Positions 1 to 9,937 of a stretch of 64,000 bases of DNA are shown here, one piece after another. The stretch's first letter is position 1, and the number at the start of each line of letters is the position of its first letter. Both the position numbers and the translations under genes were made by a program. The DNA is from Streptomyces sp. MNU76 (GTDB taxonomy: Bacteria > Actinomycetota > Actinomycetes > Streptomycetales > Streptomycetaceae): positions 186,001 through 250,000 of the forward strand of contig NZ_JAJKLK010000005.1 in the NCBI RefSeq assembly GCF_020982545.1. Direction: 5' to 3'. The notes under the pieces are model-generated. The model was not told the DNA's origin. It was given only the letters and a program-made list of their open reading frames with translations, and ran no database searches.

Positions 1-725
1 CGGGTCAGCTCGGCCCGGTACGGCACCTGCTCGGTCGGTGCGCCGTAGCGGCGCCGCCGGACGTCCTCGACCACCTCGGCGGGCGCGCCCAGCGTGGGCA
101 GCAGGTCCAGGGCCTCCCGCTTGGAGATCAGACGGCCCTCGCGCAGGGTGGCCGTGGCGCGGGCGAAGGTGAGCAGGCCGAGGTCGACCCAGACGTCCCG
201 CTCCCACAGAGGGGCCCTGTCCACGGCCGGGCGCCAGAACTCCTTCTGGTCACGGACGACGAAGGCGTCCAGCTCGATGTCGGAGACGGGCGGCAGCAGG
301 GCCTTGGGCTCCTCGCCGTGCAGGACGAGGCCGAAGGTGTGCAGTTCACGCCGGGCGACCGGGGTGACCGTCCGCCGGAACAGCCGCTCGTGCGCCCAGG
401 TGAGGTGTCTGCGTGCGGCGTCGGCCGCCGTGGCGGGCGTCGGATAGGTGCAGTGCAGCAGGGCGGCGAGGCGGTCGTGGCGCAGCCGGGCGTGCAGTCG
501 GCCGACCTGCCAGGCGGTGCGGGCGGTGACCGGGCCGTCCAGGACGACGATCAGGTCGAGGTCGCTGCGGCCCTCCCGGTAGTCGCCGCCGCCGAGGGAG
601 CCGTGGGCCCAGACGGCGAGCGGGGTGAGCGCGCGGAGTTCGTCGAGGAAGTGCCCGAGCAGGGTCGCCGTGTCGGTGTCGGTGGCCGGTCCGGGTAAGC
701 GGGTGGTCGCGTCGCTGCGTGTCAT
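1..725 (-). CDS. Nucleotidyltransferase-domain protein (3' end outside window)
   Basis: Open reading frame on minus from ATG at 725 with no stop before the window edge, so the C-terminus is missing. Residues about 43-63 carry a polymerase-beta-type nucleotidyltransferase signature: a Gly-Ser pair, a glycine-rich turn, then SDLDLIV with the two metal-binding aspartates. Such stand-alone enzymes transfer a nucleotide to a small molecule (for example aminoglycoside adenylyltransferases) or act as toxin or antitoxin partners; the substrate cannot be read here. Codon 10 is TTA (696-698), the rare leucine codon read by the bldA tRNA in Streptomyces, so translation may be developmentally timed. It lies 45 bp upstream of the amidohydrolase gene on the same strand. 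Confidence 0.75.
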   Translation of the reverse strand, partial: MTRSDATTRLPGPATDTDTATLLGHFLDELRALTPLAVWAHGSLGGGDYREGRSDLDLIVVLDGPVTARTAWQVGRLHARLRHDRLAALLHCTYPTPATAADAARRHLTWAHERLFRRTVTPVARRELHTFGLVLHGEEPKALLPPVSDIELDAFVVRDQKEFWRPAVDRAPLWERDVWVDLGLLTFARATATLREGRLISKREALDLLPTLGAPAEVVEDVRRRRYGAPTEQVPYRAELT

Positions 726-770
726 GTGCCCAGTCTGGACAGCCGCCGCGGGCGCCGTACACCCGGCGGC

Positions 771-1877
771 TCACTCGAGCCCGTAGACCCGTCGTGCGTT
801 GTCGGCGGCGATCAGTCCCGCCACGCGTTGGGCGTCCGTGAGCGCCCAGGCGCCCTCCGCGACCCACGTCCCCAGCACCCGTGCCAGCGCCTCGCGGAAC
901 AGTCGGGCCCCGACCACGTGCAGTTCGGGCAGGCCGTGGGCGCCGCTGGAGAAGAGGAGCTTGCCGAAGGGGGCGAGTTCCAGGACCTCGGCGAGCACGG
1001 CGGTGGCCCGTGCGCCGGTGCGGACCAGTTCGGCGCCCAGGTCGGCGTAGACGTGCGGGAAGACAGCGGCGAGGTGGGCGGCGTGGCGGTGGTACGGGTA
1101 GCCGTGCAGCAGGATCAGGTCGGTGCCGAGGCCCGCCGTGGCGCGGGCGAAGTCGGTGAGCAGGACGGGGTCGGTGGCGTCGATCCGCAGGCCCGGTTCG
1201 CCGAGGCCCGCGTGGAGCTGGAGGGGGCGGCCCGAGGCGACGGCGATCCACAGCAGGTGGCGCAGGAGGACGGGGTCGGTGAGCGATCCGCCGACCGGCC
1301 GGTGGGCGAGCCAGCGTCCGACCGCGCCGCGCACCTCGCCGGGCCCGGGCGGCTCGGGCGCGAACGCCAAGCCGTGCCGCACGCCCGCGACCGACGCGAA
1401 GGCGACGGCGTTCGCGGCGGCCGCGTGTACGGACTCGGCGAGATTGGCCAGGAACGACTCGACGGTGCCGGAGGTGTCGGCGACCTGTTCGGCGAGGAGT
1501 TCGAGTCGGACGATCTCGTGTGCGTCGGCGTCCGCGGTGGAGGCCATCTCGCGGGGGCCGGTGAGGTCGCCCGGCAGGCCCGTGTCGACGAGGTAGGTGG
1601 TGACCCCGCTGCCGCGCAGGAGTCTGCGGCCGGCTTCCAGGACGCCCAGCTCGCGGCGGCGGGCGAGATAGCGGGCCGGTGGGCAGTGCGGTTCGAGGCC
1701 CAGCAGGGGTGGGCACCAACGGCGGACGGCGAAGCCCGTCTGGGTGTCGAAGAAGGTGGTGCCGGGGGCCGGTGGGCCCTCGCTGCGGGCGAGGTGGGCC
1801 TCGAAGGTGCCGAGGCCCAGCTCCGTGCGCAGTACGCCGTGGCAGTACTGGTCCACGAGGGACGGCGTGTCGATCAT
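771..1877 (-). CDS. Amidohydrolase family protein (FluG-type TIM barrel)
   Basis: A 368-residue cytoplasmic protein resembling the amidohydrolase domain found alone or fused to glutamine synthetase-like domains (FluG family). Visible family features are an LHAGLGEPG strand-loop near residue 222, the HGYPYHRHAAHLA segment near 258 with clustered histidines, a YADLG strand, and an SSGAHGLPE motif near 310 that corresponds to the conserved Asp/Ala-His-Gly region. Members hydrolyse amide or related bonds with a bound metal; the substrate is unknown. The ATG start at 1877 has GGGGAG about 6 nt upstream. It is followed closely by the nucleotidyltransferase gene and may share its transcript. Confidence 0.7.
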   Translation of the reverse strand: MIDTPSLVDQYCHGVLRTELGLGTFEAHLARSEGPPAPGTTFFDTQTGFAVRRWCPPLLGLEPHCPPARYLARRRELGVLEAGRRLLRGSGVTTYLVDTGLPGDLTGPREMASTADADAHEIVRLELLAEQVADTSGTVESFLANLAESVHAAAANAVAFASVAGVRHGLAFAPEPPGPGEVRGAVGRWLAHRPVGGSLTDPVLLRHLLWIAVASGRPLQLHAGLGEPGLRIDATDPVLLTDFARATAGLGTDLILLHGYPYHRHAAHLAAVFPHVYADLGAELVRTGARATAVLAEVLELAPFGKLLFSSGAHGLPELHVVGARLFREALARVLGTWVAEGAWALTDAQRVAGLIAADNARRVYGLE

Positions 1878-1934
1878 CGGGCTCCCCGAGGCTGGACCTG
1901 TGAACTCCCACAGGTCCTAACGGGTGAGCGGGGC

Positions 1935-2288
1935 TCAGGTGTTGCTGTTGCTGGGGCCGCCGACCTGGATTCCGGCCATGCGCGACCACTCGTACGGGCC
2001 GGTGCGCACCTTGGCGGCGAACTCGCCGTCGAAGTCCTCGTGGACGGTGACGCCGGCCTTCTGTACGGCCAGTTCGGCGATGGCGTGGGTGGGGGCGACG
2101 AGGTCGCCCCAGCCGCCGTCCTCGCCGACCAGCACGATCCGTGCGCCGAGCCGGCCGATGTGGGCGACCTGGGCCTCGGCGCCCTGGTGGGCCTTGGCGA
2201 AGGCGCCGATCTGCTTGGCGAGTTTGGCTGCCTTGCGGTCGGCCTTCGCGTCCGCCTTGGCCTCGTCTGCCTGCTTGGTGTCTGACAT
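1935..2288 (-). CDS. Conserved actinobacterial protein of unknown function
   Basis: A 117-residue protein. The first 30 residues are rich in Lys, Ala and Asp and look helical and charged. A compact domain follows, with IVLVGEDGGWGDLVAP near residues 50-65 and a conserved-looking EWSRMAGIQVGG end. It has no signal peptide or membrane segment. I do not recognise a characterised family. It sits between ctaB and the amidohydrolase gene on the same strand, 175 bp beyond the ctaB stop codon. Confidence 0.65.
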   Translation of the reverse strand: MSDTKQADEAKADAKADRKAAKLAKQIGAFAKAHQGAEAQVAHIGRLGARIVLVGEDGGWGDLVAPTHAIAELAVQKAGVTVHEDFDGEFAAKVRTGPYEWSRMAGIQVGGPSNSNT

Positions 2289-2438
2289 GGCCAGGATGCT
2301 ACCTGCGGGTAATGCGAGCCGCGATGGTGAGGCCCGTGGGCTTCACCACTCGCCGTTGTGCTTTCTGGCGAGTGGGTGCGTTCAGGATCGTCGTGGTTGC
2401 TCGCGCCCAGGCGGCGGAGCCGCACATCGATACAGCCC

Positions 2439-2458
2439 CGCGCCCCTTACGGGGTGCG
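2439..2458 (-). terminator. Hairpin downstream of ctaB
   Basis: An 8-bp stem (2439-2446 with 2451-2458, one G-T wobble) closed by a four-base TTAC loop lies 4 bp beyond the ctaB stop codon. It is GC-rich with no U-tract, as is usual for Streptomyces. The sequence belongs to the CCCCGCGCCCC type of dispersed intergenic hairpin. Confidence 0.5.
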
Positions 2459-2462
2459 CACC

Positions 2463-3425
2463 TCAGCGTAGAAAGGGATCGACAGCCACCGCGACGAACA
2501 GCAGCGACACGTACGTGATCGACCAGTGGAAGAGGCGCATCTCCTTCAGCTTGGCGCCGGTCGCGCCGTTCTTCGCGCGGGTCTGGAGGGCGTGCGCCTC
2601 CCAGAGCCACCAACCGCCGGTGACCAGGGCGACCGCGGTGTAGAACCAGCCGGTGTAGCCGAGGGGGGTGAGGAGGAGCGAGACCGCGACCATCACCCAG
2701 CTGTAGAGGACGATCTGGCGGGCCACGACCTTGTTGGAGGCGATGACCGGGAGCATGGGCACGCCGACGCGGGCGTAGTCGTCCTTCACCTTCATGGAGA
2801 GGGGCCAGTAGTGCGGCGGGGTCCAGAAGAAGATGACGAGGAAGAGGATGACCGCGGCCCACGACATCGAGTTCGTCACCGCGGACCAGCCGATGAGCAC
2901 CGGCATGCAGCCGGCGATGCCGCCCCAGACGATGTTCTGCGACGTACGCCGTTTGAGGATCATCGTGTAGACGACGACGTAGAAGAGGAGCGCCCCGAGC
3001 GACAGCCACGCGGACAGCCAGTTGACGAGGACGCCGAACCAGATCGTGGAGACGACCGCGAGGGTGATGCCGAAGACCAGGCCCTCACGCGGGGTGACGA
3101 GACCGGTGACCAGCGGACGCTGGGATGTGCGCTCCATGAGGGCGTCGATGTCGCGGTCGATGTACATGTTGAGCGCGTTGGCGCCGCCCGCCGAGAGGTA
3201 GCCGCCGACGCAGGTGGCGAGCACCAGCCAGAGGTCCGGGACGCCCTGCTCCGCCAGGAACATCACCGGAACCGTGGTGATCAGCAGCAGTTCGATGATC
3301 CGCGGCTTCGTCAGCGCCACGAACGCCTTGACGCGGGCCCCGATCGGCCGCTGACCCCGGCTGCTGCTCGTGTTGCTCGCGCCCAGCACTCCCGGTGGAC
3401 GGGATTCGACGGCCGTCACGCACAC
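2463..3425 (-). CDS. ctaB: Protoheme IX farnesyltransferase (heme O synthase)
   Basis: An integral membrane prenyltransferase of the UbiA superfamily that adds a farnesyl group to protoheme to give heme O, the precursor of heme A for the aa3 oxidase. The protein has about nine hydrophobic segments, a [14 protein letters not shown] start of the first helix, and the Asp-rich [15 protein letters not shown] loop that binds the prenyl diphosphate through Mg. The open frame extends further upstream, but I place the start at GTG 3425 (protein beginning MCVTAVES), with GGGAG about 12 nt upstream; the longer N-terminus has no family character. The length of 320 residues is normal. It is divergent from tkt, as in other Streptomyces. 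Confidence 0.93.
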   Translation of the reverse strand: MCVTAVESRPPGVLGASNTSSSRGQRPIGARVKAFVALTKPRIIELLLITTVPVMFLAEQGVPDLWLVLATCVGGYLSAGGANALNMYIDRDIDALMERTSQRPLVTGLVTPREGLVFGITLAVVSTIWFGVLVNWLSAWLSLGALLFYVVVYTMILKRRTSQNIVWGGIAGCMPVLIGWSAVTNSMSWAAVILFLVIFFWTPPHYWPLSMKVKDDYARVGVPMLPVIASNKVVARQIVLYSWVMVAVSLLLTPLGYTGWFYTAVALVTGGWWLWEAHALQTRAKNGATGAKLKEMRLFHWSITYVSLLFVAVAVDPFLR

Positions 3426-3792
3426 CCCTGACAGAGACTCCCAGCAAGCCTTGGGATGTGAACTCCCCGTGACGGCTCGCGCGTACCACGCCACTGTAGA
3501 CGTTGCCCAGAGCCAGCCTTTCAAGGGGGTGGGGTCGTGTTGGGAGGCGGCCTCCGGCGAGCCGAACACACTTCGGTTGAGCAGTCGGATGAGCGGCTCC
3601 GTATTCAGATGTCGAACAGCGGAACCCCCAGGTCTCACCATGCGGAACACGGGTCGGGAGGCGGACCGGACCCAGTCCCGTCAGTCTGGAATGACTCGAA
3701 AAAATGCGCGTTCCCACGGGGGTAGGCTCGACAACGGCCGGTGCCGTGAAGAACACCGGCACGAGACATGTGGAGAGGAGCCCTGACCCAGG
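3426..3792. promoter_or_regulatory. Divergent promoter region between ctaB and tkt
   Basis: This 367-bp stretch contains no convincing gene. A possible minus-strand promoter for ctaB is TTGAAA (3519-3524) with an 18-bp gap to TCTACA (3495-3500); the -10 match is weak. On plus, TAGGCT lies near 3723-3728, about 65 bp before the tkt start, without a clear -35. The tkt ribosome site is the GGAGAGGAG run just upstream of the GTG. Confidence 0.35.
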
Positions 3793-5880
3793 GTGAGCAC
3801 CAAGCCGACCACTACAGACCTCGCGTGGACCGAATTGGACCAGCGGGCCGTCGACACCGCCCGGATCCTGGCCGCCGACGCCGTCCAGAAGGTCGGCAAC
3901 GGCCATCCGGGCACGGCGATGAGCCTCGCGCCCGCCGCGTACACCCTCTTCCAGAAGGTGATGCGCCACGACCCCGCCGACCCCGACTGGGTGGGCCGTG
4001 ACCGGTTCGTCCTGTCCGCCGGCCACTCCTCCCTGACCCTCTACATCCAGCTGTACCTGGGCGGCTTCGGCCTGGAGCTGGCTGATCTGGAGGCCTTCCG
4101 CACCTGGGGCTCGAAGACCCCGGGCCACCCCGAGTACGGACACACCAAGGGCGTCGAGACGACGACCGGGCCGCTCGGCCAGGGTGTCGCCAACGCCGTG
4201 GGCATGGCGATGGCCGCCCGCTACGAGCGCGGTCTGTTCGACCCGGAGGCCGCCGTCGGCGAGTCGCCGTTCGACCACCATGTCTTCGTGATCGCCGGTG
4301 ACGGCTGCCTCCAGGAGGGCATCTCCGCCGAGGCCTCCTCGCTCGCGGGTCACCAGAAGCTCGGCAACCTCGTGCTGCTGTGGGACGACAACCACATCTC
4401 CATCGAGGGCGACACCGAGACGGCCGTGTCCGAGGACACGGTCAAGCGGTACGAGGCGTACGGCTGGCACGTGCAGCGCGTCGAGCCGCAGGCCAACGGC
4501 GACCTCGACCCGGCCGCGCTGTACGCGGCGATCGAGGCCGCGAAGGCCGTCACCGACAAGCCGTCGTTCATCGCGATGCGTTCGATCATCGCGTGGCCCG
4601 CCCCGAACGCGCAGAACACCGAGGCCGCGCACGGCTCGGCGCTCGGCGCGGACGAGGTCGCCGCCACCAAGCGGGTCCTCGGCTTCGACCCGGAGAAGGA
4701 CTTCGAGGTCGCCGACGAGGTCATCGCGCACACGCGTGCCCTGGGCGAGCGCGGCCGTGAGGCCCGTGCCGTCTGGGAGAAGCAGCTGCAGGAGTGGCGG
4801 GACGGCAACGCCGAGCGCGCCGCGGAGTTCGACCGGATCAGCGCGGGCGAGCTGCCCGAGGGCTGGGAGTCGCACCTGCCGGAGTTCGAGACCGGCAAGG
4901 GCGTCGCGACGCGTGCCGCGTCCGGCAAGGTCCTCCAGGCGCTCGGCGCGGTGATCCCCGAGCTGTGGGGCGGCTCCGCCGACCTCGCCGGGTCGAACAA
5001 CACCACGATCGACAAGACGAGTTCGTTCCTGCCGGCGGACAACCCGCTGCCGGAGGCGAACCCGTACGGCCGGACGATCCACTTCGGTATCCGTGAGCAC
5101 GCCATGGCCGCGGAGATGAACGGCATCGCGCTGCACGGCAACACCCGTGTCTTCGGCGGCACGTTCCTCGTGTTCTCCGACTACATGCGCAACGCCGTGC
5201 GGCTGTCGGCGCTGATGCACCTGCCGGTGACGTACGTGTGGACGCACGACTCCATCGGTCTGGGCGAGGACGGTCCGACGCACCAGCCGGTCGAGCACCT
5301 GGCCGCGCTGCGGGCGATCCCGGGCCTTAACGTGGTCCGCCCGGCCGACGCCAACGAGACCGCGATCGCCTGGCGCGAGATTCTCAAGCGGTACACCAAG
5401 GAGTTCGGCAAGGGCGCCCCGCACGGTCTGGCGCTGACCCGTCAGGGCGTGCCGACGTACGAGGCCAACGAGGGCGCCGCCAAGGGTGGTTACGTGCTCT
5501 TCGAGGCGTCGAACGGTGCGCCGGAGGTGCTGCTCGTCGCCACCGGTTCCGAGGTGCACGTGGCCGTCGAGGCCCGCGAGCGGCTGGAGGCCGACGGGGT
5601 GCCCACCCGCGTCGTGTCCATGCCGTCCGTGGAGTGGTTCGAGGAGCAGGACCAGGGGTACCGGGACAGCGTTCTGCCGCCGTCCGTCAAGGCGCGTGTC
5701 GCGGTCGAGGCCGGGATCGGGCTGACCTGGCACAAGTACGTCGGTGACGCCGGCCGCATCGTTTCGCTGGAGCACTTCGGCGCTTCGGCCGACGGCAAGG
5801 TCCTCTTCCGCGAGTTCGGCTTCACTGCCGAGAACGTGGCAGCGGCCGCGCAGGAATCCCTCGCCGCCGCTCAGCGCTGA
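3793..5880 (+). CDS. tkt: Transketolase
   Basis: Thiamine-diphosphate enzyme of the non-oxidative pentose-phosphate pathway that moves two-carbon ketol units between sugar phosphates. The 695-residue length is normal. It has [11 protein letters not shown] near residue 37, the ThDP-binding GDGCLQEG (about 169-176) followed by [10 protein letters not shown], the central [10 protein letters not shown] motif and the [11 protein letters not shown] pyrimidine-domain motif near residue 435. The start is GTG 3793. It heads the operon tkt-tal-zwf-opcA-pgl, with 33 bp to tal. The set would supply NADPH, erythrose 4-phosphate and pentoses. Confidence 0.97.
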   Translation: MSTKPTTTDLAWTELDQRAVDTARILAADAVQKVGNGHPGTAMSLAPAAYTLFQKVMRHDPADPDWVGRDRFVLSAGHSSLTLYIQLYLGGFGLELADLEAFRTWGSKTPGHPEYGHTKGVETTTGPLGQGVANAVGMAMAARYERGLFDPEAAVGESPFDHHVFVIAGDGCLQEGISAEASSLAGHQKLGNLVLLWDDNHISIEGDTETAVSEDTVKRYEAYGWHVQRVEPQANGDLDPAALYAAIEAAKAVTDKPSFIAMRSIIAWPAPNAQNTEAAHGSALGADEVAATKRVLGFDPEKDFEVADEVIAHTRALGERGREARAVWEKQLQEWRDGNAERAAEFDRISAGELPEGWESHLPEFETGKGVATRAASGKVLQALGAVIPELWGGSADLAGSNNTTIDKTSSFLPADNPLPEANPYGRTIHFGIREHAMAAEMNGIALHGNTRVFGGTFLVFSDYMRNAVRLSALMHLPVTYVWTHDSIGLGEDGPTHQPVEHLAALRAIPGLNVVRPADANETAIAWREILKRYTKEFGKGAPHGLALTRQGVPTYEANEGAAKGGYVLFEASNGAPEVLLVATGSEVHVAVEARERLEADGVPTRVVSMPSVEWFEEQDQGYRDSVLPPSVKARVAVEAGIGLTWHKYVGDAGRIVSLEHFGASADGKVLFREFGFTAENVAAAAQESLAAAQR

Positions 5881-5913
5881 CGCTTACACACGACACGTAG
5901 GAGATGTAATTCC

Positions 5914-7032
5914 ATGACAGACGCACTCAAGCGCCTCTCCGAGGAAGGCGTGGCGATCTGGCTGGACGACCTGTCGCGCAAGCGCATCACGTCCGGCAAC
6001 CTCGCCGAGCTGATCGACCAGCAGCACGTCGTGGGCGTCACCACCAACCCGTCGATCTTCCAGAAGGCGATCAGCAGCGGTGACGGCTACGAGCAGCAGG
6101 TCTCCGACCTCGCCGCCCGCAAGGTCACCGTCGAAGAGGCCATCCGCATGATCACGACGGCGGACGTCCGTGACGCCGCCGACATCCTGCGCCCGGTCTT
6201 CGACGCGACCGGCGGCCAGGACGGCCGGGTCTCCATCGAGGTCGACCCGCGCCTGGCGCACAACACCAAGGCGACGGTCGCCGAGGCCAAGCAGCTGGCC
6301 TGGCTGGTGGACCGGCCCAACACGCTGATCAAGATCCCGGCCACGATGGGCGGCCTGCCGGCCATCACCGAGGTCATCGGCCTCGGCATCAGCGTCAACG
6401 TGACGCTGATCTTCTCGCTGGAGCGCTACCGCCAGGTCATGGACGCCTACCTGGCCGGTCTGGAGAAGGCCAAGGAGCGCGGCCTGGACCTGTCGAAGAT
6501 CCACTCGGTGGCGTCCTTCTTCGTGTCCCGGGTGGACACCGAGATCGACAAGCGTCTCGACGCGCTCGGCACCGACGAGGCCAAGGCCGCCCGCGGCAAG
6601 GCGGGTGTCGCCAACGCCCGGCTCGCCTACCAGGCGTACGAGGAGGTCTTCTCGGACGGCCGCTGGGCCGCCCTGGAGAGCGCGGGTGCCAACAAGCAGC
6701 GTCCGCTGTGGGCCTCGACCGGCGTCAAGGACCCGGCGTACAAGAGCACGCTGTACGTCGACGAGCTGGTCGCGCCCAACACGGTGAACACCATGCCGGA
6801 GGCCACGCTGGAGGCCACCGCGGCGAGCGGTGAGATCCGCGGCAACGCGATCGCGGGCACGTACGAGCAGTCGCGGGCCGAGCTGGACGCGGTCGAGAAG
6901 CTCGGGATCTCGTACGACGAGGTCGTGCAGCTGCTGGAGGACGAGGGCGTCGAGAAGTTCGAGGCGTCCTGGAACGACCTGCTCAAGTCGACCGAGGCGG
7001 AGCTGCAGCGCCTCGCACCCTCGGAGGGCTGA
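5914..7032 (+). CDS. tal: Transaldolase
   Basis: Transfers a dihydroxyacetone unit from sedoheptulose 7-phosphate to glyceraldehyde 3-phosphate through a lysine Schiff base. The 372-residue protein belongs to the long actinobacterial/cyanobacterial class. It shows [12 protein letters not shown] near residue 43, the Schiff-base lysine in IKIPAT (Lys about 140), and the [18 protein letters not shown] signature near residue 270. The ribosome site is GTAGGAG upstream of the ATG. It is second in the pentose-phosphate operon and ends 5 bp before zwf. Confidence 0.97.
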   Translation: MTDALKRLSEEGVAIWLDDLSRKRITSGNLAELIDQQHVVGVTTNPSIFQKAISSGDGYEQQVSDLAARKVTVEEAIRMITTADVRDAADILRPVFDATGGQDGRVSIEVDPRLAHNTKATVAEAKQLAWLVDRPNTLIKIPATMGGLPAITEVIGLGISVNVTLIFSLERYRQVMDAYLAGLEKAKERGLDLSKIHSVASFFVSRVDTEIDKRLDALGTDEAKAARGKAGVANARLAYQAYEEVFSDGRWAALESAGANKQRPLWASTGVKDPAYKSTLYVDELVAPNTVNTMPEATLEATAASGEIRGNAIAGTYEQSRAELDAVEKLGISYDEVVQLLEDEGVEKFEASWNDLLKSTEAELQRLAPSEG

Positions 7033-7037
7033 ACACC

Positions 7038-8576
7038 TTGGCACCTCTTTCCGTCACCGGAGCGAATCCGCTTCGTGACGCCGCGGACCGACGGCTCCCG
7101 CGTATCGCGGGGCCGTCGGGCCTGGTCATCTTCGGCGTCACAGGCGATTTGTCACGTAAAAAGCTGATGCCTGCCGTGTACGACCTCGCCAACCGCGGAC
7201 TGCTGCCGCCGGGCTTCTCGCTCGTCGGCTTCGCGCGCCGGGAGTGGGCCCACGAGGACTTCGCGCAGGAGGTGCACGACGCGGTCAAGGAGCACGCGCG
7301 GACGCCCTTCCGCGAGGAGGTCTGGCAGCAGCTCATCCAGGGCATGCGGTTCGTCCAGGGCACCTTCGACGACGACGAGTCCTTCGAGCGGCTGCGCGAC
7401 ACCATCGAGGAGCTGGACAAGGCCCAGGGCACCGGGGGCAACTTCGCCTTCTACCTCTCCGTGCCGCCGTCCGCGTTCCCGGTCGTCATCCAGCAGCTGA
7501 AGAAGCACGGCCTGGCCGACCAGAGCGGCGGCTCCTGGCGGCGTGCGGTCATCGAGAAACCGTTCGGGCACAATCTGGCCTCGGCGGAGGACCTCAACAA
7601 GGTCGTGCACGAGGTCTTCGCCCCGGACCAGGTCTTCCGCATCGACCACTACCTGGGCAAGGAGACCGTCCAGAACATCCTGGCGCTCCGTTTCGCCAAC
7701 ACGATGTTCGAGCCGATCTGGAACCGGTCCTTCGTCGACCACGTACAGATCACGATGGCCGAGGACATCGGCATCGGCGGCCGGGCGGGCTACTACGACG
7801 GCATCGGCGCGGCCCGTGACGTCATCCAGAACCACCTGCTGCAGCTGATGGCGCTGACCGCGATGGAGGAGCCCGCCTCCTTCGACGCGGACGCGCTCGC
7901 CGCCGAGAAGACCAAGGTGCTCGGCGCGGTGCGGCTGCCGAGGGACCTGGGCCGGGACACCGTGTTCGCGCAGTACGCGGCCGGCTGGCAGGGCGGCGAG
8001 AAGGTCATCGGCTACCTCGAAGAGGACGGCATCGACCGCAAGTCGAAGACCGACACCTACGCGGCGATCAAGGTCGAGGTCGACAACCGCCGCTGGGCGG
8101 GCGTCCCCTTCTACCTCAGGACGGGCAAGCGGCTGGGCCGCCGGGTCACCGAGATCGCGGTGGTCTTCCAGCGCGCGCCCCACTCCCCCTTCGACTCCAC
8201 CGCCACCGAGGAGCTGGGCCAGAACGCGATCGTCATCCGCGTCCAGCCGGACGAGGGTGTCACGGTCCGCTTCGGTTCGAAGGTGCCGGGCACCTCGATG
8301 GAGATCCGGGACGTGTCGATGGACTTCGCCTACGGCGAGTCCTTCACGGAGTCCTCGCCCGAGGCGTACGAGCGCCTGATCCTCGACGTCCTCCTGGGCG
8401 ACTCGAACCTCTTCCCGCGCACCGAGGAGGTCGAGCTGTCCTGGAAGATCCTCGACCCGATCGAGGAGTACTGGGACAAGCACGGCAGGCCCGCGCAGTA
8501 CCAGGCGGGCACCTGGGGTCCCGTCGAGGCGGACGAGATGCTCGAGCGAGACGGACGGAGCTGGCGCCGACCATGA
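7038..8576 (+). CDS. zwf: Glucose-6-phosphate 1-dehydrogenase
   Basis: Oxidises glucose 6-phosphate to 6-phosphogluconolactone and makes NADPH, the entry step of the oxidative pentose-phosphate pathway. The dinucleotide-binding GVTGDLSRKKL lies near residues 33-43, and the active-site RIDHYLGKE is near residue 200. The length of 512 residues is usual. The chosen start is TTG 7038, five bases after the tal stop codon; the first conserved segment begins soon after. It overlaps opcA by 4 bp. OpcA is the known partner for assembly or activity of this enzyme in actinobacteria and cyanobacteria. Confidence 0.97.
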   Translation: MAPLSVTGANPLRDAADRRLPRIAGPSGLVIFGVTGDLSRKKLMPAVYDLANRGLLPPGFSLVGFARREWAHEDFAQEVHDAVKEHARTPFREEVWQQLIQGMRFVQGTFDDDESFERLRDTIEELDKAQGTGGNFAFYLSVPPSAFPVVIQQLKKHGLADQSGGSWRRAVIEKPFGHNLASAEDLNKVVHEVFAPDQVFRIDHYLGKETVQNILALRFANTMFEPIWNRSFVDHVQITMAEDIGIGGRAGYYDGIGAARDVIQNHLLQLMALTAMEEPASFDADALAAEKTKVLGAVRLPRDLGRDTVFAQYAAGWQGGEKVIGYLEEDGIDRKSKTDTYAAIKVEVDNRRWAGVPFYLRTGKRLGRRVTEIAVVFQRAPHSPFDSTATEELGQNAIVIRVQPDEGVTVRFGSKVPGTSMEIRDVSMDFAYGESFTESSPEAYERLILDVLLGDSNLFPRTEEVELSWKILDPIEEYWDKHGRPAQYQAGTWGPVEADEMLERDGRSWRRP

Positions 8577-9937
8577 AGACAGACCTCACGGACACCACGG
8601 CCAGCAAGATCAACAAGGCGCTGGTGAAAGCCCGCCGGGCGATAGGCACCCCGGCGGTCGGCATGGTGCTGACGCTGGTCATCGTGACGGACGAGGAGAA
8701 CGCGTACGACGCGCTCAAGTCCGCCAACGACGCCTCCCGCGAGCACCCTTCACGCACGATCGTGGTGATCAAGCGCGTCTCCCGTTCGCCGCGCGACCGT
8801 ACGAAGTCCCGCCTCGACGCCGAGGTACGGGTGGGCGCGGACGCGGGCACCGGTGACACGGTCGTGCTGCGGCTGTACGGCGAGGTCGCGGACCACGCCC
8901 AGTCGGTCGTGCTCCCGCTGCTGCTGCCGGACGCGCCGGTGGTCGTCTGGTGGCCGGTGAACGCTCCGCTCGACCCGGCCCGCGATCCGCTGGGCGCGCT
9001 CGGACAGCGCCGGGTCACCGACAGCTACGCCGCCGAGAAGCCGATCGACGAGCTGCGGGCCCGCGCGAAGAACTACGAGCCCGGCGACACGGACCTGGCC
9101 TGGACCCGGATCACCCCTTGGCGCTCCATGTTGGCCGCCGCGCTCGACCAGGTGGACTGCGAGGTCATCTCCGCGGAGGTACAGGGCGAGCAGTACAACC
9201 CGAGCGTGGAACTGCTGGCCATGTGGCTGGCGGACCGGCTCCATGTGCACGTACGGCGTGGGGTGTCGGCCGGGCCCGGCCTGAACGAGGTGCGGATGCT
9301 GACCAGCACCGGCCCCATCCGGCTCTACCGGCCGAACGGCGGGCTGGCGCTGCTCACGCTGGAGGACCAGCCGGACCGGGCCGTGGCGCTGAAGCGCCGC
9401 GAGACCTCCGAGCTGCTGGCGGAGGAGCTGCGCAGGCTCGACCCCGACGACACGTACGCGTCGGCCCTGCGGTTCGGGGTGGACCGGCTGGGCGGCGGGC
9501 TGAGCGCTGCGCCGGGCAGCGCGTCGGCGGCGACAGCGGCGGGGGCCGGGAGCTCCGCCGCCGCGGGTGCCAGGGCTACGGCTGGGGGTGCTGCCTCCGG
9601 TGGTGCGGCGCCTGGTGCCGCTGGTGGGACTTCCGGCGTCACGGCTTCCGGGGGTGCCGGGGCACTGGGCTCCGGGTCGGTGGCCTCGGCCGGTGGGCCC
9701 GGTCATGCCTCGGCGTCCGTTCCGGGTGCCGTTTCCGGTTCGGGTCCGGGGCTGGGTGCGGCCGTCGCGTCGGCCGCTTCCGCGGCGCGGGCTGCCGCGG
9801 CGCTGCCGCCGGCCGCTCCTTCGGCCGCCCCTTCGGGGACGGAGGGGTCGACGGGGTCTGCCGGTGACGGTGACGGTGACTCCGAGCGGCCCACTCCGGC
9901 GCAGATGCCGCCCGTGAAGAAGGCGACCACGTCATGA
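8573..9937 (+). CDS. opcA: Glucose-6-phosphate dehydrogenase assembly protein OpcA
   Basis: Actinobacterial OpcA, needed for full glucose-6-phosphate dehydrogenase activity. The conserved part covers residues 1 to about 310 and includes DAPVVVWWPV near 120, TDLAWTRITPWR near 178 and the SALRFGVDRL end. After it comes an unusual tail of about 145 residues made almost only of Ala, Gly, Ser, Pro and Thr, closing with a PPVKKATTS end. Typical family members stop much earlier or have a short linker. The reading frame through the tail is uninterrupted. It overlaps zwf and pgl by 4 bp each. Confidence 0.93.
   Translation: MKTDLTDTTASKINKALVKARRAIGTPAVGMVLTLVIVTDEENAYDALKSANDASREHPSRTIVVIKRVSRSPRDRTKSRLDAEVRVGADAGTGDTVVLRLYGEVADHAQSVVLPLLLPDAPVVVWWPVNAPLDPARDPLGALGQRRVTDSYAAEKPIDELRARAKNYEPGDTDLAWTRITPWRSMLAAALDQVDCEVISAEVQGEQYNPSVELLAMWLADRLHVHVRRGVSAGPGLNEVRMLTSTGPIRLYRPNGGLALLTLEDQPDRAVALKRRETSELLAEELRRLDPDDTYASALRFGVDRLGGGLSAAPGSASAATAAGAGSSAAAGARATAGGAASGGAAPGAAGGTSGVTASGGAGALGSGSVASAGGPGHASASVPGAVSGSGPGLGAAVASAASAARAAAALPPAAPSAAPSGTEGSTGSAGDGDGDSERPTPAQMPPVKKATTS

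Noticed and set aside
3085..5775. An 896-codon open frame on minus opposite tkt
   Set aside because: It is antisense to a textbook transketolase, has Arg/Gly/Val-rich composition and no domain; GC-rich codon bias keeps it open.
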